Of a DNA stretch of 64,000 nucleotides, positions 57,755-64,000 are shown one piece after another. Source of the DNA: a virus; the IMG/VR virus record IMGVR_UViG_3300025030_000062, positions 30,900-94,899 of that record; one strand, given 5' to 3'. Under the pieces are notes generated by a model, which had not been told where the DNA came from, ran no database searches, and saw only the letters and a list, made by a program, of their open reading frames with translations. The stretch's first letter is position 1; every line of letters starts with the position of its first letter. The position numbers were made by a program, and so were the translations under genes.

Positions 57755-57784
57755 CTGCATAGCTTAAAAGTTAAGTTAAGCTAT
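57755..57784. repeat. Perfect 11-bp inverted repeat
   Basis: GCATAGCTTAA (57755-57765) and TTAAGCTATGC (57774-57784), 8-base loop, in a 108-bp gap between two leftward genes. No T-run, so an operator or RNA hairpin rather than a terminator. Confidence 0.6.
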
Positions 57785-57821
57785 GCAAGGTAATAGCATG
57801 AAAGCTTGTTAGGCTTTGAGC

Positions 57822-58106
57822 TTATAAATCCTTTTCCCTGGTTACATCGGAAACGGTAAAGTAAAACTTATTTCTGTTATCCCTTTGGAGCTGGCAAAAC
57901 TCGTTATATTCAATTCCTTCAAAATATCCCTTATTTTGGAGCATAGTAAATGCCGTTTGCTGGTACGTATCACCATAGCCGTAATGTTTACCCGAATTAC
58001 CCAAATATACACCGTCAACAGTAACTGATACAGAATGATATGTATTGCCATATGATTTTTGAAACCATCGTTTGCCGTCAATTATAATCATGTTAAATGC
58101 TTTCAT
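57822..58106 (-). CDS. Hypothetical protein, 94 aa
   Basis: ATG 58106, AAGGAGA. IIIDGKRWFQKSYGNTYHSV, then GYGDTYQQTAFTMLQNKGYF. Aromatic-rich, beta-alpha; the GNTYHSVxV strand pattern is typical of small conserved phage proteins of unknown role. Confidence 0.66.
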   Translation of the reverse strand: MKAFNMIIIDGKRWFQKSYGNTYHSVSVTVDGVYLGNSGKHYGYGDTYQQTAFTMLQNKGYFEGIEYNEFCQLQRDNRNKFYFTVSDVTREKDL

Positions 58107-58151
58107 TTGTCCTATCTCCTTATTACTCGTTAGTTGCGCCGAAATGCTGGT

Positions 58152-58322
58152 TTAAATGTCTCGTTTAGTGCCGCGCGATACCTTGATATCAAAATCGTAT
58201 TTATCAGACTCTTTGATCCTGGCAATGAGCATATTTTCAATCTCTTGCTCAGTTAGTTCAAAACCGTTAGCAATGTGATTAAGCTTGATACTGATTTTAG
58301 CGTTATACGTTTTAACTCTCAT
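58152..58322 (-). CDS. Hypothetical protein, 56 aa
   Basis: ATG 58322. RVKTYNAKISIKLNHIANGF, then TEQEIENMLIARIKESDKYD and IKVSRGTK. Basic, beta-alpha-beta. Unknown. Confidence 0.6.
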   Translation of the reverse strand: MRVKTYNAKISIKLNHIANGFELTEQEIENMLIARIKESDKYDFDIKVSRGTKRDI

Positions 58323-58374
58323 TTTAATTACTCCTATAGTTGAAAGTAGCGACAGTTAAAGCAACAAGTGACAG

Positions 58375-58755
58375 TTAAGCAACTTCAGTATTCAATGCAC
58401 CGTCAAAGCATTCTGCTATGTAATCTTTGATATCATTTCTATCCTTACCAGTAACACGGATAGTAAAGCCAAAAGCTAATACCGGTTTAACGATTACTTC
58501 ATGTTGCGTCCAGCCATCGTAAAAGCCTGATTCATCCATATGATGAAATTCGGTGAAGAAAACGAGCTTTTCAGGAGTTGATTTATCAAACTCGAAACGT
58601 GTACCACAATCAAACCCTGAACCGCTTGGGAAGTGTTCTTTTACTATGTTTTCAATCGTTTCCGTGTGCCGGTCAAACCATTCACGGTTATTCGATTTTT
58701 CGCAATTGATACGAGCTTGGAAACTGCTAGCGATTTGCTGATATGCCTTTTTCAT
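58375..58755 (-). CDS. Hypothetical protein, 126 aa
   Basis: ATG 58755 with GGAGAT. NNREWFDRHTETIENIVKEH, then a beta-rich centre (GTRFEFDKSTPEKLVFFTEF, HHMDESGFYDGWTQHEVIVK) and NDIKDYIAECFDGAL. Typical of a conserved phage protein with unknown role. Stop inside CTTAACTG (GCT TAA CTG), partner 19 bp on. Confidence 0.7.
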   Translation of the reverse strand: MKKAYQQIASSFQARINCEKSNNREWFDRHTETIENIVKEHFPSGSGFDCGTRFEFDKSTPEKLVFFTEFHHMDESGFYDGWTQHEVIVKPVLAFGFTIRVTGKDRNDIKDYIAECFDGALNTEVA

Positions 58756-58840
58756 CTGTTTATCTCCTATCGGTTAAGGGTAAGGTAAGGCTAGCCGTGT
58801 TACTTGCCATTGTAGGGCATTCTAGGGCGTCAAATATCGG

Positions 58841-59077
58841 CTAATTTGCCGTGTCCAGCTGGATAATCCCGGTTATCGGCTGTGAACGGCTAAAACTGTC
58901 ACCTTTGCGTATCTGATAAGCTTCGTATATCGGACGCCTTACACCGTTAAAGCTAATAGCGTCTCGTTTCATCGTTTTAAGGTTATTCCTACCGTCAAGA
59001 ATAACTATTGCTCTATCTCCTAAAGCTTCAGCCAATTTGCCGGATAAATCTTTGTTGTAGTATTGAACGTATACCAT
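58841..59077 (-). CDS. Hypothetical protein, 78 aa
   Basis: ATG 59077 with AAGGAGC. VQYYNKDLSGKLAEALGDRA, then IVILDGRNNLKTMKRDAISF and an end that has GDSFSRSQPITGII. Alpha/beta, possibly a small fold of the NRPS-like or antitoxin type. Not recognised. Confidence 0.64.
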   Translation of the reverse strand: MVYVQYYNKDLSGKLAEALGDRAIVILDGRNNLKTMKRDAISFNGVRRPIYEAYQIRKGDSFSRSQPITGIIQLDTAN

Positions 59078-59107
59078 GGCAAGCTCCTTTCTTATTGTGA
59101 GAAACAG

Positions 59108-59209
59108 TTACAAGCAAAATGCTATAACTGAAACAAGATAACTAACGCCGATAGTTAAAGCTAATGCTATGCCGGTTAATGCTATATCGGTTATTGTTTC
59201 AATGCTCAT
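59108..59209 (-). CDS. Membrane micro-peptide, 33 aa
   Basis: ATG 59209, overlapping the upstream TGA (ATGA). IALTGIALALTIGVSYLVSV is a single transmembrane helix after a short polar start. Its stop reads TAACTG, a variant of the shared gene-end element. Confidence 0.52.
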   Translation of the reverse strand: MSIETITDIALTGIALALTIGVSYLVSVIAFCL

Positions 59210-59439
59210 TGGCTAGGCTCCTTTACATTCTCAAATTCAATTCCGCTTTCTAATCGCATTCCCCTTTTAGTTAACTTGTGAAGATTGACAATTTTAAGCA
59301 TATACTCAAAATTATGACCGCTTCCGGCTCCATAAGAGCCAATCCAACTATAGCAAACTTTACCATTACTCGTTATGTATTGCTTTATTCTCATTGCTTC
59401 AATTCCGCTTTTAGTTACGTAGACTGATATAACTTGCAT
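59206..59439 (-). CDS. Hypothetical protein, 77 aa
   Basis: ATG 59439 with AAAGGAGA; a longer in-frame ORF starts at 59469. QVISVYVTKSGIEAMRIKQY, then GSYGAGSGHNFEYMLKIVNL. Gly-rich turn in an alpha/beta protein; unknown. Confidence 0.63.
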   Translation of the reverse strand: MQVISVYVTKSGIEAMRIKQYITSNGKVCYSWIGSYGAGSGHNFEYMLKIVNLHKLTKRGMRLESGIEFENVKEPSQ

Positions 59440-59528
59440 ACTATCTCCTTTCACACGTTTTGTTGACACTTCACATTAGCTTTACTATGAGTTGCAAAGC
59501 TAATGTATAGGAGCAACTAAACAAAAGC

Positions 59529-59972
59529 TTACGATATAGTTATTTTATATGCCGCTTTATTATAGCGCCGTTTTGCCTCTTTTTTGGTAAGTGTAAGCGG
59601 ATAACTATCTAAATTCATCCATCCAAAATAATCACCAATAGCACGCCATGCAAATGCACGTTCTACCGGATCAGATGATACAAATTGATTAAGCAAGTCT
59701 AAGCTATCCGTTCCGATAAATGATGCTACACTTTCAAGTTTATCGGCAAACCATACAGGTAATTCAGGATGAAATTTGTTATCGGAAAGAATGCCGTTTT
59801 TAAAGGTGCAATCCTCTAAAATAGCGCGGTAAACTTCGCGCGTATCCGCTTCAAATAGTTCCATTTCCGGCGGATACGCGCCAGTAGTATCAACAAAAAT
59901 CCATAATCCGCCATACTCTAAAGGTGTAGCATCTCCAATTTGTGCTATGCATTTCCATATTGGTTGACTCAT
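59529..59972 (-). CDS. Hypothetical protein, 147 aa
   Basis: ATG 59972 with AAAGGAGA. WKCIAQIGDATPLEYGGLWI, then TREVYRAILEDCTFKNGILS, VASFIGTDSLDLLNQFVSSD and a basic C-terminus (LTKKEAKRRYNKAAY). Resembles conserved phage proteins with a DLLNQF segment. Function unknown. Confidence 0.7.
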   Translation of the reverse strand: MSQPIWKCIAQIGDATPLEYGGLWIFVDTTGAYPPEMELFEADTREVYRAILEDCTFKNGILSDNKFHPELPVWFADKLESVASFIGTDSLDLLNQFVSSDPVERAFAWRAIGDYFGWMNLDSYPLTLTKKEAKRRYNKAAYKITIS

Positions 59973-59991
59973 TGCTGTATCTCCTTTATAG

Positions 59992-60126
59992 TTAAATGTT
60001 ATGAACCAGATTAAACCCTAGCATCCTAGAATATTTGACAAGGTTGTAAAGCTTTCTGAAATGCAAGCTGATGCCGTTAACTGTTAAGTTGTATCCATTG
60101 TTTGTTTTGCTGATTTGAGCTTGCAT
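59992..60126 (-). CDS. Hypothetical protein, 44 aa
   Basis: ATG 60126 with AAAGGAGGT. AQISKTNNGYNLTVNGISLH, then RKLYNLVKYSRMLGF. Small beta-hairpin plus helix. Unknown. Confidence 0.58.
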   Translation of the reverse strand: MQAQISKTNNGYNLTVNGISLHFRKLYNLVKYSRMLGFNLVHNI

Positions 60127-60145
60127 GGTAGAACCTCCTTTTATC

Positions 60146-60391
60146 TCAGTTAAAATCTATTTGCCTAATCACCTTGTAAACGTTGCGTTTCTTTTTCTTA
60201 TCGAATTCAACAAACTGAGACAGTAAAGCATATTCGGTATGCAAACCTTTATTGTCTCTTCTAGCCTTATAAATTCGCATTAGGCGCAAAGCATTTCTTT
60301 CGCTGTTAACTGTGCTACCTGCTACATGGTTTTTATGGCAGATAAGATCGATACTATACTCGTTATAGCGGTTAATACCTTTCCATTTCAT
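60146..60391 (-). CDS. Hypothetical protein, 81 aa
   Basis: ATG 60391 with AAGGAGC; a longer in-frame ORF starts at 60418. Basic: NRYNEYSIDLICHKNHVAGS, then ALRLMRIYKARRDNKGL and FDKKKKRNVYKVIRQIDFN. Probably nucleic-acid-interacting. Unknown. Confidence 0.62.
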   Translation of the reverse strand: MKWKGINRYNEYSIDLICHKNHVAGSTVNSERNALRLMRIYKARRDNKGLHTEYALLSQFVEFDKKKKRNVYKVIRQIDFN

Positions 60392-60420
60392 AATCCAGCT
60401 CCTTATTGTTATCCCCACAA

Positions 60421-60567
60421 TTACAGCGACAGTAAAGCCAAGTTTCCGCTATTGATCGAAACGTTTTCAACGTTGCCAAAGATACTAGAGTAAATCACGG
60501 AAACGTCGTCAAGGTCTAAGCCGGTTACTTCAGCGATTAAGATATACATTTCGTCTTTGGTATACAT
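60421..60567 (-). CDS. Hypothetical protein, 48 aa
   Basis: ATG 60567 with AAAGGAGA. TKDEMYILIAEVTGLDLDDV, then SIFGNVENVSINSGNLALL. Acidic, helical. Unknown. Confidence 0.58.
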   Translation of the reverse strand: MYTKDEMYILIAEVTGLDLDDVSVIYSSIFGNVENVSINSGNLALLSL

Positions 60568-60579
60568 GACATTTCTCCT

Positions 60580-60792
60580 TTATTTACCATTCTCAATATC
60601 TTCAGCCAGCAAACCATTTAGCAATTCCGATATCTCGTTAGAATATGCGCCAGAAACGCAAAATATAGCCTCATTGTAGGCACTCAAACAGCCGATGTGA
60701 TACTCTCTCTCAATGTTTGCATTTGCCCGGCTAAAAGCCATTTTTGCGCTTTCTGTGAGTAATTGGAGTTGCTGTTTTTTGGATAGTTTCAT
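60580..60792 (-). CDS. Hypothetical protein, 70 aa
   Basis: ATG 60792. Basic start (KLSKKQQLQLLTESAKMAFS), then YNEAIFCVSGAYSNEISELL. Helical. Unknown. Confidence 0.63.
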   Translation of the reverse strand: MKLSKKQQLQLLTESAKMAFSRANANIEREYHIGCLSAYNEAIFCVSGAYSNEISELLNGLLAEDIENGK

Positions 60793-60796
60793 TTGT

Positions 60797-60955
60797 TTAG
60801 GCTCCTATCTCGATAGATTTAACTTCCCATTTCAGGATAGCTAAATCTTGACGCAAGTTGTTAGTAGTTAACGTTTCAAATACTTCAAACTTGTATTCGC
60901 GGTCAAATTTATCTTTGCTTGTCTGGAGTCTGGTTATTCTGTAAGTTGTTTTCAT
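60797..60955 (-). CDS. Hypothetical protein, 52 aa
   Basis: ATG 60955 with GGAGTG; a longer in-frame ORF to 61051 has no good site. TYRITRLQTSKDKFDREYKF, then LAILKWEVKSIEIGA. Strand-rich, basic. Unknown. Confidence 0.57.
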   Translation of the reverse strand: MKTTYRITRLQTSKDKFDREYKFEVFETLTTNNLRQDLAILKWEVKSIEIGA

Positions 60956-60959
60956 TTGT

Positions 60960-61100
60960 CTACACTCCTTCACTAGCAACAGGGAAATGGATAGCTTCAC
61001 CTTCAAGATTACAAGGTGTATAGGTACTGTTAGCTTCACCGAAATTAACAAGAGTTATACCGTCACAGTCAACAATGTAGTACCAGTAAGGATTAATCAT
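60960..61100 (-). CDS. Hypothetical protein, 46 aa
   Basis: ATG 61100 overlaps the stop of the upstream micro-gene (TAATG). YWYYIVDCDGITLVNFGEAN, then CNLEGEAIHFPVASE. Beta-rich, two Cys. Unknown. Confidence 0.57.
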   Translation of the reverse strand: MINPYWYYIVDCDGITLVNFGEANSTYTPCNLEGEAIHFPVASEGV

Positions 61101-61177
61101 TATTTCATTCTCCCAATTACCACAACGGAAACAAACATTAGTAACGGTATGAAATGTGCGAAGTTATCGAATAGCAT
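61100..61177 (-). CDS. Membrane micro-peptide, 25 aa
   Basis: ATG 61177 after AGGAGCC. FAHFIPLLMFVSVVVIG is one transmembrane helix, ending RMK. Couples into the next gene (TAATG). Third such micro-gene in the window. Confidence 0.5.
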   Translation of the reverse strand: MLFDNFAHFIPLLMFVSVVVIGRMK

Positions 61178-61190
61178 TTTGTTAGGCTCC

Positions 61191-61421
61191 TTAAGATGCA
61201 AACATGTAAACAGAATGCGGATCAATGCAAGCTAACATTTCACCGTCAAGAAGTATCTTTGCAAACTTGCGCAGTCCAGCGTTTTCTTTATACAGGGAAT
61301 ATGAAAAGAATACCTTTGCGCCGTAATTGCTAATTTCAGCGAATTCATTAACTCGTTTAACATTCCAAAAACCAGTGATAACGGTATCAGTTAATCCTAT
61401 GTTTCCGAAAGATTCAAACAT
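61191..61421 (-). CDS. Hypothetical protein, 76 aa
   Basis: ATG 61421 with GGAGC. FESFGNIGLTDTVITGFWNV, then ISNYGAKVFFSYSLYKENAG and a helix (GLRKFAKILL). Alpha/beta. Its transcript enters here after the hairpin at 61441-61504. Confidence 0.63.
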   Translation of the reverse strand: MFESFGNIGLTDTVITGFWNVKRVNEFAEISNYGAKVFFSYSLYKENAGLRKFAKILLDGEMLACIDPHSVYMFAS

Positions 61422-61440
61422 ATCAAGCTCCTTCACTCGG

Positions 61441-61504
61441 TTATTTACTACACTCTATCGCTAGCACTAAACAGGTTAATGCTAGCTAAGATAGGAGTAA
61501 ATAA
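61441..61504 (-). terminator. Long inverted repeat / RNA hairpin between early genes
   Basis: Nested arms: TTATTTAC (61441-61448) with GTAAATAA (61497-61504), CTATC (61455-61459) with GATAG (61490-61494), GCTAGCA (61460-61466) with TGCTAGC (61480-61486). As RNA a 64-base hairpin with small bulges, directly after the stop of the 43-aa gene. Could be an attenuator or a processing site. Confidence 0.5.
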
Positions 61505-61636
61505 TTATCTCTTGCAATAAACTTTATTAGAAGCTTCTACTGCAAACAATTCGCCGTCAATATCGCTTTCAGTAGCTACACGAATAGCATTAGCACGAAG
61601 CATTTTTAAGAATTCGTGAGAAGTTAACATTTTCAT
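61505..61636 (-). CDS. Hypothetical protein, 43 aa
   Basis: ATG 61636 (second ATG two codons on), weak AAGGTGA site. LTSHEFLKMLRANAIRVATE, then DIDGELFAVEASNKVYCKR. The first gene of the leftward accessory operon, downstream of a candidate promoter. Unknown. Confidence 0.55.
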   Translation of the reverse strand: MKMLTSHEFLKMLRANAIRVATESDIDGELFAVEASNKVYCKR

Positions 61637-62621
61637 AATTTCACCTTTATCCTTATCATGAATTTAGCAGATGATTCCTTTTAGCATAGGTCAATACCAT
61701 TGTCCAGCATATATTTTAAAATTATTTCTATCAAGCTTTGCTGTTCAAAACTTGCACAATTCCAGGCAAGCTCATTTGATCCGCTAACGGCTCCTTCACA
61801 GCTTCAGCAAAGCTCCTTCACTCTATGTAATCGCGTAGCAATCACAATGCCAAATAACAGCCTTTACCGTAAACTTTCTTCATTTCTCTAACAATTCTCC
61901 TTATTGGCTGATTAAAGCCGTTTTAGCTCCCATTTTAGCCAATCTTCCGTTTTAAGGTACCTAAAATCAGTTATCCACAACTTTATCCACAACTTCAAAT
62001 TTCAGCCTTATTTCAATAGTTTAGTTAACTTTTGCTTGTTGATAACTCACTTCAGGATATTGCCTTAATACCGTGATAAGCATTAAACCCCATAACCGAT
62101 TTAAACAGCATCCTTGCTCGTTTAAAGCTATAATGCAATCTTTCATATGTCTATCATTTCAGCCAATAACGGTATACTAGATATAGTGGTTCATTTGATC
62201 TATACCGCTATATCTAGGCGTTACATTTTGGAACAATTTAGGCTCGTTTCCGGCCAATGTTTCCATAGTGCAAAGGTAAGGTTTAATTCTATACCAGTTT
62301 GATAGAGTTTGATTGTTCATTGCTTTGATAGGGAATTGTTTAACGGTAACTGACTAGACAACTCCATTAACCGTTAGTTCATTTGTTTACTTGATTATTG
62401 AATTTGATATATGCGGAAAGTTGAATGTATCCAGGCAAATTAGGATCGGCGTTAGCTCCTCTCGATCCTGTTCAGCTGTTGACGAATTGCCCACAATTGG
62501 AGCGTGCACCGTCTCGTTTCTAGCTATGTCTATTTGTGGGCAATGCTAGCGTATAGGGTAAGGGATTAGGACCGGCTGTAAGGCCATTTAGGACGCTGAT
62601 TATCGATGTTATAGACGCGAC
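61637..62621. other. Gene-free region with DnaA boxes and inverted repeats; candidate replication origin
   Basis: No credible gene in nearly 1 kb. Two perfect DnaA boxes TTATCCACA at 61971-61979 and 61983-61991, 12 bp apart in the same orientation, and a third TGTTGATAA (62037-62045, TTATCAACA on the minus strand, one mismatch). Perfect 10-bp inverted repeat CTAGATATAG (62177-62186)/CTATATCTAG (62208-62217), and TAACGGT (62341-62347)/ACCGTTA (62370-62376). Surroundings are AT-rich. DnaA boxes bind the host initiator, so host-dependent initiation is likely. Two TGCCCACA-type octamers at 62488 and 62535. Confidence 0.55.
61721..61748 (-). promoter_or_regulatory. Candidate leftward early promoter
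   Basis: Minus strand TTGAAC (61748-61743), 16-bp spacer, AATAAT (61726-61721). It lies 85 bp upstream of the first gene of the accessory operon. Moderate matches only. Confidence 0.4.
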
Positions 62622-62650
62622 AAAGGCCACTCTAACTGCTAGTGGCCTTT
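62622..62650. terminator. Hairpin terminator
   Basis: AAAGGCCACT (62622-62631) and AGTGGCCTTT (62641-62650), perfect 10-bp stem, 9-base loop. Ends the single leftward gene 62676-63059 and isolates the candidate origin. Confidence 0.75.
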
Positions 62651-62675
62651 TGGCTGTATCTGGTATCGGTGAAGG

Positions 62676-63059
62676 TTAGTTTATACTTGCTTGATAGTAA
62701 TAACCAGAACCTTTCTTTTCATCGTAAAATGTGAATTCGCATATCTCGTTAAACATTGTACCGTCAAAGTTTAGAATGTAAGTCTGATAATCAAGCGGTT
62801 TACATTTGGAAATTTCACTCTTTGCGCCGTCCATTTCACATTCTGATTCTATAGCGCGTCCATGATTATATTCAAAGTCAACAAAGCTTTTAATGCCGTT
62901 TTTCTTGCTAACACTTATGTTATAAATGCTCGTTGGATTTTCAAAGGATTCACGTTCAATATCAAAGCTAAAACCTTTCGCTTCACATGCCGCTTTGACG
63001 TAGGAAAAGAACTGAGCCAAGCTAACATTGTTTCTCGTAATTTCTATTTCAGCTTTCAT
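62676..63059 (-). CDS. Hypothetical protein with its own promoter and terminator, 127 aa
   Basis: ATG 63059 with AAAAGGAGC; a longer in-frame ORF starts at 63077. KAEIEITRNNVSLAQFFSYV, then KAACEAKGFSFDIERESFEN, IKSFVDFEYNHGRAIESECE. Alpha/beta, acidic. Resembles small conserved phage proteins. Being monocistronic with a strong promoter next to the candidate origin suggests an early, strongly expressed role. Function unknown. Confidence 0.66.
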   Translation of the reverse strand: MKAEIEITRNNVSLAQFFSYVKAACEAKGFSFDIERESFENPTSIYNISVSKKNGIKSFVDFEYNHGRAIESECEMDGAKSEISKCKPLDYQTYILNFDGTMFNEICEFTFYDEKKGSGYYYQASIN

Positions 63060-63100
63060 ATTAGCTCCTTTTAACATATTAAATTAACCTTTCGCCGTAA

Positions 63101-63128
63101 CTTATATCATTTCAATGACGCTTGTCAA
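63101..63128 (-). promoter_or_regulatory. Strong sigma70-like promoter for the 62676-63059 gene
   Basis: Minus strand TTGACA (63128-63123), 16-bp spacer, TATAAG (63106-63101), about 42 bp upstream of the start codon. Confidence 0.65.
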
Positions 63129-63129
63129 T

Positions 63130-64000
63130 CGTTAAAGTTTCATTTCTCGCATTACTCGTTACACGTCTTGTTGCCTCATTCCGTTGCTCGTTGCCGGTCA
63201 TCCGCTTGCCGGTCATCCGCTTGCCGTCTCCTATCCCTCATACGGTCATGTGCTCCATTGCCGTCTAGCACGTCTCCTTTGCCGGTCCATACCGTTAGCT
63301 TGCCATGCTCCTTTACGCCGTCTCTAGGTCATCCTAGAGGCTCGTTTATCGCTTCTCTTGCCGTGTCTCGATAGATCGACCGTTCGGCCAGCTGGTAAGG
63401 CTCCTTTGATCCAGGCTAACACCTTGTTGCCATTCATTGGCTCATTACACTCCTTCACCTGATACCACTACCAAGCTCGTTAGCGCAATCATGCAAGCAA
63501 TCATGCTTATAGGCTCGTTGTCCAGCTCGTTGTGCTACTCCATAAGCTAATCCCATTGTCCAGCTCGTTAGTCAATACCGTCTCGTTGCCGTTCATACTC
63601 TCATTTCCCCACAATACAGCCGTTCCATACTTTGATCCGTCAACAGCTTGCCGTCTCACTCTTGCTTGTTGCTTCGATTAACTCATTACTTCAGCCGGTC
63701 TACTCCTTCAACTCAACAGCTCCATTGTCTTGTCTACTTCCATTACTTCGCCCATTACTCAATCCATTACTCATTGTTTATTACATCCAATAACACGCCG
63801 TAACTCTTTAATATCGTTCATGTTTTGCTACCGTTAAGTATCTTGTTATCAGATTGTCTCTACTCACTGAGTAACCTGGAGCACTCGAAATTTCCTAGTC
63901 ATTCCGCATACTTAGGGAAACTGAGTACCTGGTCTACTCACTACTGAGTAACCGTACCACTCCCCCGTCGAAAAACCTTTGGAGTTCTCGCTAGTTAGAC
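63130..64000. repeat. Non-coding, repeat-rich right end
   Basis: No credible gene. The + strand is pyrimidine-rich and filled with short repeated words (GCCGTCTC, CTCGTT, CATTACT). Tandem 15-bp repeat TTGCCGGTCATCCGC at 63191-63205 and 63206-63220, with a partial third copy. CTACTCACTGAGTAACC (63860-63876) recurs as CTACTCACTACTGAGTAACC (63934-63953), both containing inverted ACTCA/TGAGT. Could be a terminal, packaging or regulatory region; the window ends inside it. Confidence 0.5.

Noticed and set aside
49339-58379. CRISPR array made by the CTTAACTG repeats
   Set aside because: Repeats are only 8 bp, sit at gene ends about 0.5-1.5 kb apart, and there are no spacers or cas genes.
63168-63374. 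68-codon + strand ORF in the right-end region
   Set aside because: Made of the tandem 15-mer repeat (CRSSACRSSA), no ribosome site.
1-64000. Integrase or lysogeny module
   Set aside because: No recombinase, excisionase or attachment site recognised; the helix-turn-helix-like genes alone do not prove a temperate life cycle.

Overview
The window is about two thirds or more of a tailed, siphovirus-like bacteriophage genome, most likely of a Gram-negative host. The evidence is a cut tape-measure gene, a lambda-like tail-tip cascade (tape measure, minor tail proteins, NlpC/P60-like protein, J-like protein), several beta-helix tailspikes, a complete phage replication set, dense overlapping small genes with strong AAGGAG ribosome binding sites, and five or more HNH homing endonucleases. 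I saw no integrase, tRNA, CRISPR array, insertion sequence or reverse transcriptase. Capsid, packaging and lysis genes must lie outside the window.

Layout. 1-17350 (+): tail and host-recognition module, ending at a hairpin terminator (17351-17386). 17387-41340 (-): replication, repair and nucleotide-metabolism module: family B DNA polymerase, sliding-clamp-like protein, SF2 helicase, Cas4/RecB-like nuclease, DUF669-type ssDNA-binding protein, Sak4-like ATPase, ATP-dependent DNA ligase, ThyX, MazG-like protein, a macro-domain protein and an acyl carrier protein, with many small unknown genes between them. 41340-41523: divergent control region. 41523-47747 (+): short operon that starts with a small helix-turn-helix-like protein and carries a metallophosphoesterase, a DNA methyltransferase and a primase/DUF3987 helicase, ending at a terminator (47766-47801). 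47807-61636 (-): about 50 very small accessory genes, the typical place for host-takeover proteins, including a HAD-like phosphatase and a DenV-like pyrimidine-dimer glycosylase. 61637-62620: gene-free region with DnaA boxes and large inverted repeats, a candidate replication origin. 62676-63059 (-): one gene with its own promoter and terminator. 63130-64000: non-coding, pyrimidine-rich on the + strand, full of short repeats.

How it fits together. Polymerase, clamp, ssDNA-binding protein, ligase, primase-helicase, Sak4-like ATPase and the nucleases form a largely self-sufficient replisome. Host DnaA probably opens the origin near 62 kb. The polymerase and ligase both end in peptides that resemble clamp-binding motifs. 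ThyX and MazG adjust the dNTP pool. Transcription is organised around two terminators and a divergent promoter region at 41.4 kb, next to a gene whose paralogue sits beside the polymerase block.

The most unusual signals are (i) paired CTTAACTG elements, 19 or 21 bp apart, at the 3' ends of small genes across 49-58 kb, often containing the stop codon; (ii) a TGCCCACA/TGTGGGCA octamer found at least 23 times; (iii) a GC-rich structured leader upstream of the acyl carrier protein pair; (iv) three tandem micro-genes with the same C-terminus, which also encodes the next gene's ribosome binding site; (v) a GC-rich module apparently inserted into a repetitive tail-fibre gene. Gene functions are called from motifs read by eye; no database search was possible.
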